Below, piece by piece: positions 37,850 to 50,414 of a stretch of 64,000 nt of DNA. Within the stretch, counting starts at the first letter, position 1. Every line of letters begins with the position of its first letter. The stretch is from NCBI GenBank assembly GCA_033026295.1, contig CM065171.1, positions 4,543,957-4,607,956 on the forward strand. The letters run 5' to 3'. The notes under the pieces were generated by a model. It saw only the letters and a program-made list of their open reading frames with translations, did no database searches and was not told the origin of the DNA. The stretch comes from Channa striata. Lineage: Eukaryota; Chordata; Actinopteri; Anabantiformes; Channidae. The translations under genes were made by a program, and so were the position numbers.

Positions 37850-38203
37850 CTGTTTCTGGGGGTAAAGGTGAGTCCGTGATGTTGCCTCACCTCAGTTTCC
37901 GTTTACAACTTTGATCCGGCGAAGAATCGGAGCAGTGACCCGGCGTCACGTCGCGCGCCGCGGCGATACCCGGGATGGACCCGCACAGAACGGAATGCTT
38001 CAAGTTGACCAGCCGGACTCCGCGCGTCTGTTCTGGCTGTTCTTTTTTTTTAGGCCATCTGGACGTCGTCAACACACTCGAGACGGTTGTAGATAAAATA
38101 AAAATAGAGAGTCCGAGAAACAAGACGGCGAGGGGCTCCGCGCGCGCGCACACACACACACAAACTGCCGCCACTCGAGGCACTAGCAGGCGAGCGTGGT
38201 GCC
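37850..38203 (+). promoter_or_regulatory. CpG-rich promoter-like segment
   Basis: Dense CpG (GCGCGCCGCGG near 37951) in otherwise AT-rich DNA, directly ahead of the three-exon ORF that starts at 38204. It also holds a CA tract at about 38150. Confidence 0.5.
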
Positions 38204-38293
38204 ATGCCTGATACACTGAGAACTGTTTCCGCCCACGCCTTGCAAAATAATGGTCCAAGGTAAGAAGTTGCTTATGTGTGATGATGATCATCA

Positions 38294-38334
<41 letters not shown>

Positions 38335-39141
38335 CGCTTTCCCCCACAAATACCAGTTTCTTGAAGGCCACAGCCCACACTGTATGCACTTGAATAAATG
38401 CGCCTTTCCTCGCGTAACACTCATAATCTCACCTATAATGTTAGGTCAATTAAAGCGAATTATGTTTTTATTTTGGCATTGACAATGTAATTTTTCCCCC
38501 TTTTTTTCTAATGGTAAATGTATGCTTTTAATTTGACAGCAACATTATTTCCTCCTTTTCCGTCTCTTGTGTCTCGCTCTGACTGTTGTCATAGCAGCAA
38601 GGTGAGGGGAAAGCCAGACTGTGGAACTGAATCCAGGAGCACAGAGGAGTGGCTGCCTGGGACAAAGGTGGGAGGACAATCAGTCGTTTCACTGACAGTT
38701 GACAGTTGACCTCAGATACCATTTTATTTCATTGTTATTGACCAATAGCCCTTCATTCTATAAGCTTTGCTGAAGCACCTTGTAATCCTCTTAATTTGAA
38801 TCGTTACATTAACATAATTCATTTGAAGATTTTTTTGTGTTCCGGCCTCCAGTTAAGTTACAACTGGTATTGCTCCTCAGGTGCATGAGCACCTTGAGTG
38901 CCCTGTCCACCCGTCTCTGGCTCTACAGACGACAAAGACAGTCAATATTAGAGCCAGACTCCACCGCTTCAGTGCCAACGGCAGTTGGCACATTTGCAGG
39001 TTTCAGATGTCACCACAGACCACAGCTTTGAAAAAAGATGGTATTGATACTGTAACTGCTTTCGTAAAAACAAGCATTGTCTGGGAAGCACCCAGCCTAC
39101 GGAGTGCAGTGCGCGTTACAGAGTTTTACCTGAAAAGCTGA
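38204..39141 (+). CDS. Candidate three-exon gene of unknown function (129 aa)
   Basis: Predicted exons: 38204-38259, 38595-38667, 38881-39141. ATG has G at -3. The donor after exon 1 is GTAAGA. Exon 2 has a long pyrimidine tract and a tandem acceptor (TAGCAG) whose two choices differ by exactly one codon. Exon 3 follows CTCCTCAG. Phases agree and the frame stays open across all junctions to TGA at 39139-39141. The protein begins MPDTLRTVSAHALQ, has a middle STEEWLPGTKVHEHLECP and ends VTEFYLKS. I recognise no domain, signal peptide or membrane helix. It could equally be a spliced non-coding RNA from the CpG-rich promoter just upstream. Confidence 0.35.
38287..38333. repeat. (ATT)n / (ATC)n microsatellite
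   Basis: Trinucleotide tract inside the first intron of the candidate gene. Confidence 0.95.
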
Positions 39142-42100
39142 GCAAAACTGACAAATTATTGGACACCTTAAATGGAGAATTGAAACTTGGCATGATCGTC
39201 ATGAGGTTATTGCTTCCTTTAAACTTTAGCAGTTATGTTAAGAGCATCATTCTACTCAACGCACCACTTCTTAAACTCTTCATTTCTATTTCTAAGTGTG
39301 CAGAACATGGGATTCCCACAGACTGACTCATCGCGCACGAGTGGAACGCTTGGCTTCACAGTTAACATTACAGTTTGCTTTACAATGTTTGTCTAGGAAG
39401 GTCCCAGCGGCACCAGAACACACAATACACAACTGTGAAACAAGGTGTCATAAAATGAGGCATATATATGATGCTCTGTTTTGTTTGTACTTTAGACAAA
39501 AAAAAATGGTAATTTCGTCACATAAACCTTAAAGATCCTTACAAGATGTGCCCTAAAACAACAACAAGAACCAAAAACTCAATCATTAACTTGACAATGA
39601 TCTGTATTAAAATGCTGCACAAAATAGCTGTGATGCACTTTAAGCTGCAGGTGGTAAAGTTAATATTTAAACCCAAACAATTTGATGTCATTGTTTGCAA
39701 CTACTTGAAAATTCTAACCACACTTTGCACTTGTCTTCTAAAGATTATAAAGATAAAAAAAACAACAACTTCTGAAGTGGTGGTGGAGTAGGTGGGGAAA
39801 GAATAGGAAATGGGTAGATTCAACACCTGCTGGCTGCTGTCTTGTATTCAGCAGTGTCAGTACGTATGCGGTTGTGCGTGTGTGTCTGTGTGCGTGTATT
39901 TCTGTGTGTGTGTATGCAAAAATGTCTGCGTTTGTCGGTTGAACTGTGTAAGCTTTGGGTAATAACGGGATCACTGTGTCTCTGTGTTACATGCAGACAC
40001 TCAGTCACAGCACGGCTGTGGCCCAAACAGTTTTTGAGGGGAAAGGTTGAAAAAAAAAACGTGACAGGTGGAGAACAGAGGAAAGCGACAGAAAACCTAC
40101 CAAAAAGAGACAGAGTGGGAGCCAGCAGACAGTCTCAAGCCTACACAAGTTAGTCATCTTATCTCCTATCTGTAGAACAAAACCCCATTGCAGACTTACT
40201 TAATAGATTAACAATTAGGCCTCAGGTTAACAGGCTATAAGCTCAGCAAAGCAGCAAATGCTGGTGCACTTGTCTCAGTCAGGGCTTCAGATTTGGTCAG
40301 AAGATTTTTGGACAGTTTAAAATGCGTCACCATGTGATACAGTGGTCACATAGGAACAATGTCTGTCTGACAGAAAAACAAGCACACAGCACTTTCTGAT
40401 CCAGCCACTTAATATTTGATCCAACTTCCCCCTATTCCGGTTTTCCACTAGTAATCATTAATAGGTAATATGCAATAGTTAAATGTCAATTCTGCCAAGC
40501 CCATTTTAGGTATTTGTTAATGTTTTAATGACAGGTTCTGTGTGCACATGTCTGTTCTTGGTGTCACTGTGCAAATAAGGCACAGTGTAAGGGGAAGCAC
40601 ACACTCCTTGAAACAGTGTCACACCAAGCTGATGTCAAAGAGCTAGCGCTGATGTAGACCAACTGTTGCATCAGGTTGTGTAGGCTTTCTTTAGGCCAAT
40701 GAGACAAGAGCCGATGAGCTCTGCAAATTCTGCATTTGAGCTGGAGGGACAGAGAGTTGAAGACGTGAGGCTGTGATATTCTGTAAACAAAGCAGTTTCA
40801 GATGATCATTTTCACACAACTCACGCCAACCACAGATGGTTCATAACTACATTTACTTGAGAATATGTCTGACAACTCGTAAGACTCAGAATCAGTGAGA
40901 ATTGCAGGGGCACTGTTAATACCATGGTGTCTTGTGGACAACGTCTCAGAATAATCAGATGAATCTCCTACAGTCAGACTCATACCAACAATCTTGATAA
41001 ACATTTAGCCGTTCACCACTGCACTTGTGTGTTCATGACTAATTGTTCCAAATTCGTTGGAACCATTAAAAAAGAAATTTATTACAAATACTACTACTGC
41101 ATTATCAGCGATGCACTGTTACAACTTGAAAACTATCTGAATGGGGTTTGAATTGCTCCCATTGCAATTACTAGTATATTTCAGTTTGCTAATGACTCTA
41201 ACATAAATATATGCATATGGCATATCGCCAGATTATAACCATTTTTTACAGTGGAAAAAATGGACTGAATGCTTATCATAACATCAAATAGCATGCAAAC
41301 TGTGTGAATGTTAGTGGACAGAAACACAGCTTCTTATGCAAACACTGCTGTGTGAATCGGAAACCAACTTACTTAATTATTTCAAAAAGGGAAAATCCTG
41401 TGCATCTTTGAATAGCTCAGGCTTTGACACGGCGTCAGTACCTACCACCCTGGGCTGATTCATTTTGAGTGTCATGCTACAGCTAGGTGGATTCCAAAAG
41501 GCAATATATTACAAAAGGTAATTTTAGAGTTAAATACCCAGTTTAGAAATTCAAGCTAAGATAACAGACAAACAAACAAACAAAGCAGATTGGTAAAACT
41601 GATTATCATTTAAATGCCAAAAATAATTAACAATGAAATTATGGCATCAGTTAGCTTCCATCTTTTTTCATATGTGTGCAGCATTGTGTTGCATTTATTT
41701 CAACCTTGCATTTAATCTGCACACTAGATTCCACTTGGTGTCATGAAAGTATCAGAAGGTGCACAAATGTTTCTCTACACATGTTTGCATAAACAATGTG
41801 TTACTGGCGAGATAGCGACAAGCCACACTAAAACCCCCTTTCACACCCTCGCTCCCCTATTGCTTTTCACATCTTTTGGCTGTTCGTATGTCTCTCTGGT
41901 CCACCCTTTATTCTTGATTTTAATAAAACCTTTCCATTCAGAAGGATTCCTGCCCATTTGTGATCTGAGCGAGCAGCAACAGCTTAGAAGATTTGTGCCA
42001 AAAACACATAAAACACCACTTTTTTTTTCCAGAAAATACTCCAATAATATTCCCTCCTCTGAGTCTTTGTCTGGAATACTGACATGGAAATCTGCAGGCT

Positions 42101-44367
42101 AGACACACACACACACACACACAGGAGCACATGCACACAACAGTGCCGCCTTTATGCATTATTAAAAGATTGTTAAACCAAGATCACACATGAGTGATAA
42201 ACCAACCACATGGGCCCTTATCTGCAGTGCTTTGTCACCATGGTGACAAACTGTGTATTCTCCTAGAGAGCAGCTGGTGGACCCTGGCTGTGATGCTGTG
42301 AGAGGAGCGATGTATGTGCATATAAAAAAGAGATAGACAAAAGGGAACCCACCACTGAAAATCTATTCTTCGTCTGTTTCTCACATGTGATTGGACATGC
42401 CTTAATTCCAGGACAAAAAAAAAGCACAACAATCATTAGCATATTGATTTTTGCATTGATTGCGCTTTGTAAATGAGTATTTATTCTCCAATTTATTTTA
42501 GTGTCTTTACTGTGGCGGGGGAAGTGCTGACACTCCAGACACATCTTCCCCCCACTCTCTCCAACAGAAATGTGAGGAGCATGCAGAGACAAGCCCGGCT
42601 GTCTGGTTTGCACAAGCAGATCCAACATGATTATAGACAGTTTACAACCAAAACATCCAGACTTCTTTCCCATCATTCCACACTTACTTACTCATTCTCT
42701 TGAATGGCTTTTTATGTTTCTCCACCACCACCGGATATATACAGAGAGAAATTAGTCACAGATACAGTATAGTTTCGACAGTTCGCCGTTTGAGCTACAA
42801 AAAACAATGTTCACAAATACGCCGTCTAATTCAAATTTGGGCAAATGCGGAACCATTTTACAAGGGACTGACACCTAGTTTAGGTTAAACCAGATTTGTC
42901 CGTATATTTGGGGTCAGTCTGACATCATTTGATTAAATATGCTTCTTCAATATGCTTTTTATATATGCAAAATTGTAAATATTTGTGGTTTATTTGCATT
43001 TATTTACAGATAGTTGCAGATTGTGTGTCATCTGATGTGTGTGGAATAGGATTGCTATTAAATAAACCATGACAATTTCACGCTCACAGTGTAAACGAGC
43101 TGGGTTTTCTGGTTGGATGGATGTGGACTCAAATAGTTATGTAACGAAAGGACTCGACCACATATATACTATACAATACACACACTCACTCCATCACACA
43201 CACACACACACACTCCATCTATAAACATATAGCAAATCATCCATAAACAATCAAAATAATTATTCTAGTGAAAACATATTTTAGGAAAAGTGCACAGGAA
43301 TGAGCTCATTAGAGATTAAGTTAAATTAAGAAAATTTTAAATAAAGTTAATGCCCTTCAACTGCTTTGAGCTTATGTGCAATTTTCTAAAAACAAGTCTT
43401 AAATATGAGTTTAATTATGAGTTTACTTCCTTGTACACTCATAAGAAGCAGTATGCAATAGTGTTTATTCTATTAATATCTTAGCGGTTCATATCTTGTA
43501 TTACTTGTGTATTGTTGGAAACCCTAAGTTATTAGTTCTTTCCATTCAGTACTACGTATGCAAAAAAGAAAAACTTTGATGTTTTGTTTGTCTTTGAAAC
43601 GTTTTATTTCTTCTAAATCAATTGATTGATTTAAGGAAAAAAAATCACTATACAATGATTACAAATACATCTATAATATTTTATGGAATTTACACCGTCT
43701 ATTGAAATACGACATACTGTTTATTGTCCATTATACCAGATATATATTTGTCAAAGAACAGATTGAACAAAAAGTTTTTCAGTTTCAGCGACAACAAAGA
43801 AAAGCAAACTTTAACAGCCGAGGTGGAGAAAAACTGCCACAGAAAATGTAAATTGCTGAGCAGCTGTAATGAAAGGGGAATGCAACTCTAAGTTAATTGT
43901 AGTGTTAGAGTCTTTTTATTTACATACGTGTAACTTTACATTGGACATTACTGTGCTATAAGTATACTGTGACTTACTGTACAACCCACCAGAAAGCAGC
44001 AGTGGAAGCAAAGGCAGACTTTGATGCAGATCTGAGGGAAAGACACAGAACAGGCCCCCTTGCATTCTAAAATACACGGCATTGTACTGAAGCGCCCTCT
44101 AGCGAGTTTTCCCTTCAACAAGACAGTGAACAATGAAGCAGTACTTCACTAACATGTCCTTACAAAACCACTGCTTGCAGCATAGGTGACACACTCTTAC
44201 TCTAATTGGACCTACACCTTCATCAGGTACACAAGTATGTTTACAAGACAGTAATCATAGCTGAATGGGGGGAGAGATGTGGAAGCTCACCCTCCTTTGT
44301 GCATAACTCATCACCAGTTCATTCTGGCCTGATCGCTGTTTGTACAGTGGAGGCAGCCCCATGCCGT
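39142..44367. other. Intergenic, no gene supported
   Basis: Contains small CA tracts (42101-42122, 43194-43213) and a 20-bp palindrome at 42231-42250. The right end is the syap1 3' UTR. ORFs here lack domains or splice context. Confidence 0.5.
42231..42250. promoter_or_regulatory. Perfect 20-bp palindrome resembling an RFX X-box
   Basis: The core GTCACCATGGTGAC is a perfect inverted repeat extended by TTT/AAA. It resembles, but does not fully match, the RFX consensus GTTGCCATGGCAAC. Confidence 0.35.
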
Positions 44368-47300
44368 CTAGCTGTCATCTGCCTGGAGCATCTTCTCAAT
44401 CTCTTGATCCCACTGGTCGTCTTTGTTTTCTGTCTCAGTCACCACCTCGTACTCCTGAAGCTCCTGCTGCAGCTCCTTCTCCCAGTCGGCTGCCTCATCT
44501 GGATGTAAAGGGGAGAGAAGATTGTAAGCAAGAGACAATTATTTTCCCTGCAACGTACTAATGCACAATTACAGAATGCAGTCTTTTAGGGACCCATCTG
44601 GCTGAATAAGCACAGTGCTTCCAGTTGTGTAACATAATTATCAATAAAATCTCTTAATCTTATAACTAACCATCAGGTGAAGGGACGCTCTCCTTCTTAT
44701 CTAGCACCAGCTGCTGCATCTCTTTCCTCAGGTCCTCATGGTTGATGGCTGTTGAGTCGAACGCATCGCTCACAAACTCGGACACTCCAGGACTTGTTGA
44801 CATTTCCTCCTCTTCTTCCTGGGGCGGCTGCCGATAGGATAGCACATAACGTTTAAAGGCAACTCACTGTACTTTCCTAAGTTTTGCAATGCTCCTGAAG
44901 GGTATGAAGATATGCAACATAAACTGTTACCTTCTGTATGTCGCTGATGGAAACTGGTGGCGTTTTGGGTCTTACATTGTCTACAAAGTAAATAATACAG
45001 TGCTGTTAGGTTTACATATGCAAATCACAACGTGCCGTTTTCTTGACTAAGTGACCCGCAGATTTTCTTTAAAACCACAGCAAGTTCTGTAGAGCGGCGC
45101 CGCTGCTGTTGAAGCACACAGACCTTTTAAGACAACGTCCTCAGGGGAAACACTGGCCCCTCTGTCCTCGCCATTCTTCTGCTGCTGCTGGGCTGCCAGT
45201 GCTGTGAGCTGAGCTGACTGCTTGATCAGAGATACCCGGTAGAAATAATTCCTCCAGAATACCTCCTCCTTCACACTGTCAAACACAGAGTTTAAATAAT
45301 TTTAATAAAAGTTTCACAGGTACTTTTATCATGTTAACACACCAAGTCCCTATAAAAGATACTGTACACACAGAACCACACAATGCTGAAATTTTGCTCA
45401 CTGTTTAGGAACCAGGTCAAAGCGCATGCGGTTAAGGAGTTCGTCTTCCTCCAGCATCACTGCAGCCAGCGGATACATCTGCTCCATGTCAAAGTGGAAG
45501 TGAACACCAGCGGGAGGGTCCCGCAAGAAGTTCCTCTTGTCCTAGAATCAGCAACCAGAAAGCTCAGTTTGTAAATGTATAATCACAAGTTTGTATTAAA
45601 CAGCGATAAAGTCCCAGACATGTTGACACTTTAATTTGCTGTATTTGCTTACGGCTGACAGAGCCAGGATCTGTTGCTGGATTGTCTCCTCCTCATTGTA
45701 GCCAACCCATGGAGGCACTGCTGCTTCTGTACACAAATATCAGTATACACACAACCGCACCTTTATTCCAGTGTCATGATCCCAAAAGAAAAAAAAAAAA
45801 AAAAAAAACACTGACACAATACAGTACAAAAGACTGTCAAAGAGAGGCAGACTTTAGAGAGGGGTTACTATGCTCGTCATGGATATACATATTGTGCATC
45901 TGAATGTGTTGTAATAGAAGTTGTTTGGCCAGTATGTAAAATAAGCTGGTGTTATCATGATATTATCATTTTGGCTGGCATGCAAAACGAGAACGTAGAC
46001 GTAAAGATTACCAAATTGTATCCTAAGAATTAGATTTGTATGCAGCTAAACTAAAAATCACCATCATGTTTGTGAAGGGACCAGAATCAGTGGATGATTA
46101 TGTTTCAATGCAGCATATTTTTCTAAGAATAAATGGAGTGCTACATTTAACAGTGAAAAGCAAGTTGCAATGATGGTGGCTTGCTTCAAAAGTGGAGCAC
46201 TGTCGTTTTAACTAGAGACCCAATTTCAAGAGTCCTATATGTGGTTAGGTTACGCCAGCAAGGGGGCTTTGGTTAAGGTTAGAGAAAGACTGTGGTTTAG
46301 TTTAAAAGCCAATAAACATGTCGTGTGTGGAATAATCTTTCTTTAACCAGAACCACATAAAAACCACATAGTAAAAAAGTAAATTAATGTCAGTGCACAA
46401 TTATGTTATTAATATGTTAATAATAAAACACAATTCAAGAAGTGGTTGGCAATTCACAGATCAATTTCATACACTTAAATATGATTTTGAATTCAACAGT
46501 TTAAAACACATTTGTATTATTGCACTGCAGAACAACCTTATATTATGGTTGCGGGGAATAAAAGGTCCATAATTGTCGGACCAGGTGAAATATACTGATG
46601 GTCTTGCCATTAGTCAATCTAATGTGCTTAACACACTTTAGGTGTGTCTTAACCAACCTTTGTGCCAAGTGCCTTATAAATATATATGACACAACCAGAA
46701 TTGGACTCTTAAATGATGACTGTCTTTATTAAATTGTCAAATGTCTGATGTACTACATTCTTAAAAGCCTTTTGTCTTAGCACTCAACTGATAAACAGGT
46801 ATATTTATTAGCACATAATACGACTATTTTGACTAAAATAGAACTGAGAATTAAGTATTCTGGATTAAATAATGGAAAGAGTATTATGTTACGTTGTTAT
46901 AAAAGACAACATAGACACCTCACTGAACCAGTAAAGCTCCATCAATACTTTGTAGGATTCACAAACCCAGTTAAATTGAGCGGGAGACTCTCCCTGTCAT
47001 TATAAAGCGTGTCTCCTCACACTCACTTGTTATATTACTGACGCTTTTCTTCTTTTTCTTATTAAGATTGAGAGTTCCTAGAAATACCCAGGAGTGTTTA
47101 CTACAATAAACTGTGACATGCAAAGAGTGTGGCTTCACTGGATGATAGTAAATCAAGGTTCTTTAACACAATTCCACCAACAACATTTACTAGTTACTTA
47201 TAAGTAACTAGTTATTTATTGTAAACAAGACTTGTCAGGCTTCCCTGCTGATCTTACCTGATTTTCTTGCTTTTTTCTCTTGGACAAACTTCTCTTGCTC

Positions 47301-48243
47301 CTTTTGGAAGTCTCCTAGAAAAGTCTGCACACAAGCACACACAAAGACACACAAAAAATGCATAAAAGCACTGACTATTTGGTAGAAACGTCCAGCAGTC
47401 AAAGTTGTCCTCTAAATGCTGGAGATCTTGCAACCCCACCCCCTGATTCCCCCTGACAACAAACCTTGTCTATGATGCCATCAATTTTGCCTTCCTCCAC
47501 AGTCTTCTTCAGAGTCTGAGCGGTCTCCACCACCGACTCAGAGATCTTCTTGGTGGCACTGGAGGCAAAACTGAAGATGTACTCTTCAGAAGGAGGAGAA
47601 AAACGAGGAAGATTTAGTAACAGCAGCATCATCATGTGGCGGGACTATGACAAAACAAGACAAATTAGGCCAGAGAACTCCGGCAGTCAGATACCAAATG
47701 AATTTGGGGGAAAGGGGCCTAAAAACTGCCTTAGCTCTCCAATCAGGTACTATGCATTTTACCACTCTTTAGCTTCTGATAGCTAATGGAGGCCTCCGTG
47801 GGCATCTTTGCCTGGGGAATCCCCTGAATCTAAGGTCGCCACTGGGAGTCTGACATGCTCTTAGTTACAATCCAAGAGAATGAGGAATTGAAAATGGGAG
47901 TCCTTTTACCAAGAGCTAAATGAGGTCTGCTGAAGGCACAGAAGCCTGGCGCAGCGCTAAAGCAGCCGGATCTCCAAAACACGGGGCATTTACTGATTTG
48001 ATTGCTTCAGATCGTGTCAGGGGGAGCTGATTCTTTCTTACCACCCAGCCCTCTGCTCTGCTCCGAGTTTTCCTGGTTCGCCTTTGGTTCTTCATCCTGG
48101 TCAGCTGGCTGCTGTTTGTTTACCTCGTTTTGTGCTTCCACCACCTTTTCTTCCTGTTCTACGCTTGCGTTTTCTTTGTCACCTGACGTCTTGTTGTACG
48201 TCGGGTTTTCCAAACCGAACCACGTCCCTAAACCTTTGAACAT
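44368..48243 (-). CDS. syap1: Synapse-associated protein 1 (BSD domain)
   Basis: Nine coding exons on the minus strand: 48042-48243, 47465-47583, 47258-47324, 45653-45726, 45402-45541, 45124-45275, 44931-44980, 44671-44827, 44368-44498. They total 1092 nt (363 aa), near the mammalian length. It starts MFKGLGTWFGLENP with a low-complexity Q/E/K stretch. An amphipathic region follows (FSFASSATKKISESVVETAQ, about 70-90). The BSD domain spans roughly 155-220 (DKRNFLRDPPAGV, then VKEEVFWRNYFYRVSLIKQS with the conserved FW pair). The C-terminus is acidic with DWEKELQQELQEYEVVTE. SYAP1 is a cytoplasmic/Golgi-associated adaptor reported to promote Akt activation downstream of growth factors; that is family knowledge. 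Its start lies about 0.55 kb from the phospho2 5' exon on the opposite strand. Confidence 0.96.
45785..45808. repeat. Poly(A) tract in a syap1 intron
   Basis: About 20 consecutive A on the plus strand, 60 bases outside the exon at 45653-45726. No adjacent retroelement body is recognised. Confidence 0.8.
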
Positions 48244-48800
48244 GCTGTTCGACGTACAACACCTGTTTAGGGTAAAGATGAGAGCAGCAACAATTTCTAC
48301 TGTGTTTGATTCTTCACTTTATGCAACCAGGAAATAAACACGGACGGGTTTCCTTCTTCTCTGGTTTGGAGCGCGGCAAGTTGTGCTACTGCCACCCAGT
48401 GGCGAAAGGGGTGAAACGACGCATTCAGGGCGTCGTTTATTTATTATGGATTTTATTTATTATGGAAAGAAGGAAATAAATAGATAAAGAAAGACAAAAA
48501 TATGGATTTTGTCATACTAACAGAACATATCATTATATTATAAATAATTAAATAAATAATCTTACAAATACAAATTATATCTAAGACTGACATGTTGTTA
48601 AGTTTTTGAAGTTAAACGACATATTAATTTATACCACTATAAATTATACATGTGATGTGTTTTAGGAACGACTGTCTGTAGCGATTATAGGAGCATAAGA
48701 CAAAACAAACAAACAAACCAACAAACGCCGCACGTCATCAGCAGGCGGCGGTAACGAGCCCGGAACTGTGGCAGATCTTACGCAAGACACAAGGAGGAAG
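48244..48800. promoter_or_regulatory. Likely bidirectional promoter of syap1 and phospho2
   Basis: Separates two head-to-head genes. The ends are GC-richer (near 48350-48440 and 48720-48840) and the centre is AT-rich. No TATA box stands out. Confidence 0.55.
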
Positions 48801-48809
48801 AAAGTCCGG

Positions 48810-48931
48810 CGTCTTCTTGAACGGAGCCGAGGTGGGAGAATCGTTTGGATGTTTTACCGTAAACTTGTTTGGATTGTGTGTTTGAACTTGTGGCGTAGAA
48901 TCGCCGCCCTGTCATGCCCGAAGAGTCAGCT
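48810..48931 (+). other. phospho2: phospho2 non-coding first exon with an upstream ATG
   Basis: Ends at a GTAAGT donor (48932) that pairs with the acceptor at 49277-49278. It contains ATG at 48914, which opens a 15-codon reading frame running across the junction. Confidence 0.6.
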
Positions 48932-49285
48932 GTAAGTGGTTGTAGCTGCGTTTAAATGGAAGAATTAGCCGCTCGGCTAGGTTTACCTGTAAGCAGACTC
49001 CGCGTGAAAGCACCGCACACAGTGTGATCACGCTGTAGGGAAGAAGCAGTAAATTCAAAATGATAAACGTTAATTGATGTTTTGTGTTGACATAGTTACA
49101 CAAGTCAGACAATGTAGCTCAACCCTGACGTCATCACCACACGGGTCGCACGTACCTAACTTAGGTTAATACATGTTTATTTAGCAAGAATATTCGAAGA
49201 CTTAATTTTAATTTGTTATGTCTAAAATAATGTCTTCATTTAAACGTTTCGTTATGTGAATCTTCTGTCTTATTTCAGGAGAAAA

Positions 49286-50414
49286 ATGAAAATTCTGATG
49301 GTGTTTGATTTTGACCACACAGTGGTCGATGACAACAGTGACACCTGGGTGGTCAGGTAAATATTACATTCATATATGTATCACTTATATATATTATAAG
49401 TGAATCAGCTATTGAAATTGTATAAAATTAGAACCCACAGACAATGTAAAATCGGCACATTGATTCTTACTGCTGCAAACTGTATAAATGTCGATCACTG
49501 TAGTGAATTTAAGTGTAGGAATAAAAATTCAATATATTTTTCTGCATTTAGATTAGACTGCAGACAACATTAATGTGGATTCCGTTTATTTTCCATGTTC
49601 TCAGGTGTCTTCCAGATCGGAAGCTTCCTGAGTCTGTGAAGAATTCTTACAGAAAAGGACACTGGACTGAGTTCATGGGTAGAGTGATGAACTACATAGG
49701 TGAGAATCAATGCTCCTGTTCTCGGACCAAACATGCATTCTCATGTGCACAAAATATTTGGACAGCAGGCTAACATTTTGTTTTTTATTTGAAATGTGCT
49801 GATTTTTCCGTTCTCACTCTTTTTTTTGATCTGATCGCACAGGAGAACAGGAAGTCAGCCCTGACAAGATCAGAAATGTGATGGAGACTATCCCCTTCAC
49901 AGCTGGAATGACAGACTTGTTGACATTCATATTGGAGAATAAAAGCACTATCGACTGCATAGTCATCTCAGATTCCAACACCATGTTCATAGACTGGATC
50001 CTCCGTGCAGCTGGGCTCCACACGGCAGTTGACCACGTTTTCACCAATCCTGCTAAGTTTAATGAACTTGGGTGCATGGAGGTACGGTGCTACCACTCTC
50101 ACGATTGCAACCGGTGCCCAATAAACCTCTGCAAGAAAAAAGTCCTAGAGCTTTACCTCTCAGAGAAGTCTGACAAAGGTGTGGAGTATGAGCAGATATT
50201 TTACGTGGGAGACGGTGGAAATGATCTCTGCCCTACATCCTGTTTGAGAGGGCACGATGTTGTGATGCCCAGGAGGGGCTACACACTGGAGAGACTCCTG
50301 GCCAAACTGGATGAGCAGGAAGAAGACGCTTCTTTGAGAGCTAAAGTCATTGTGTGGAGCAGCGGCACTGAGATCCTCCAAGAGCTGAAGGCAGTCATAA
50401 ACAACGTCCACTGA
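49286..50414 (+). CDS. phospho2: PHOSPHO2-type HAD-superfamily phosphatase
   Basis: Coding exons 49286-49356, 49605-49699 and 49843-50414 total 738 nt (245 aa); human PHOSPHO2 has about the same length. HAD motif I is D8-F-D10-H-T, with D8 the expected nucleophile. Motif II is SDSN at 98-101 and motif IV is GDGGND at 178-183. The middle block SYRKGHWTEFMGRV is typical of PHOSPHO1/2. Cysteines in CNRCPINLC (144-152) fit this family. PHOSPHO2 dephosphorylates pyridoxal 5'-phosphate in vitro and is cytosolic; PHOSPHO1, the bone phosphoethanolamine/phosphocholine phosphatase, is the nearest alternative. The start was chosen because it directly precedes motif I, as in the family. It is overlapped in another frame by an upstream ORF. 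Confidence 0.95.

Noticed and set aside
37887..38420. 177-codon minus-strand ORF
   Set aside because: Runs through an ATT microsatellite and a CpG-rich segment; long poly-isoleucine is a repeat artefact.
41743..42102. 119-codon plus-strand ORF
   Set aside because: No domain, no splice context, composition like random AT-rich DNA.
44206..44508. 100-codon plus-strand ORF
   Set aside because: Antisense shadow of the last syap1 exon.
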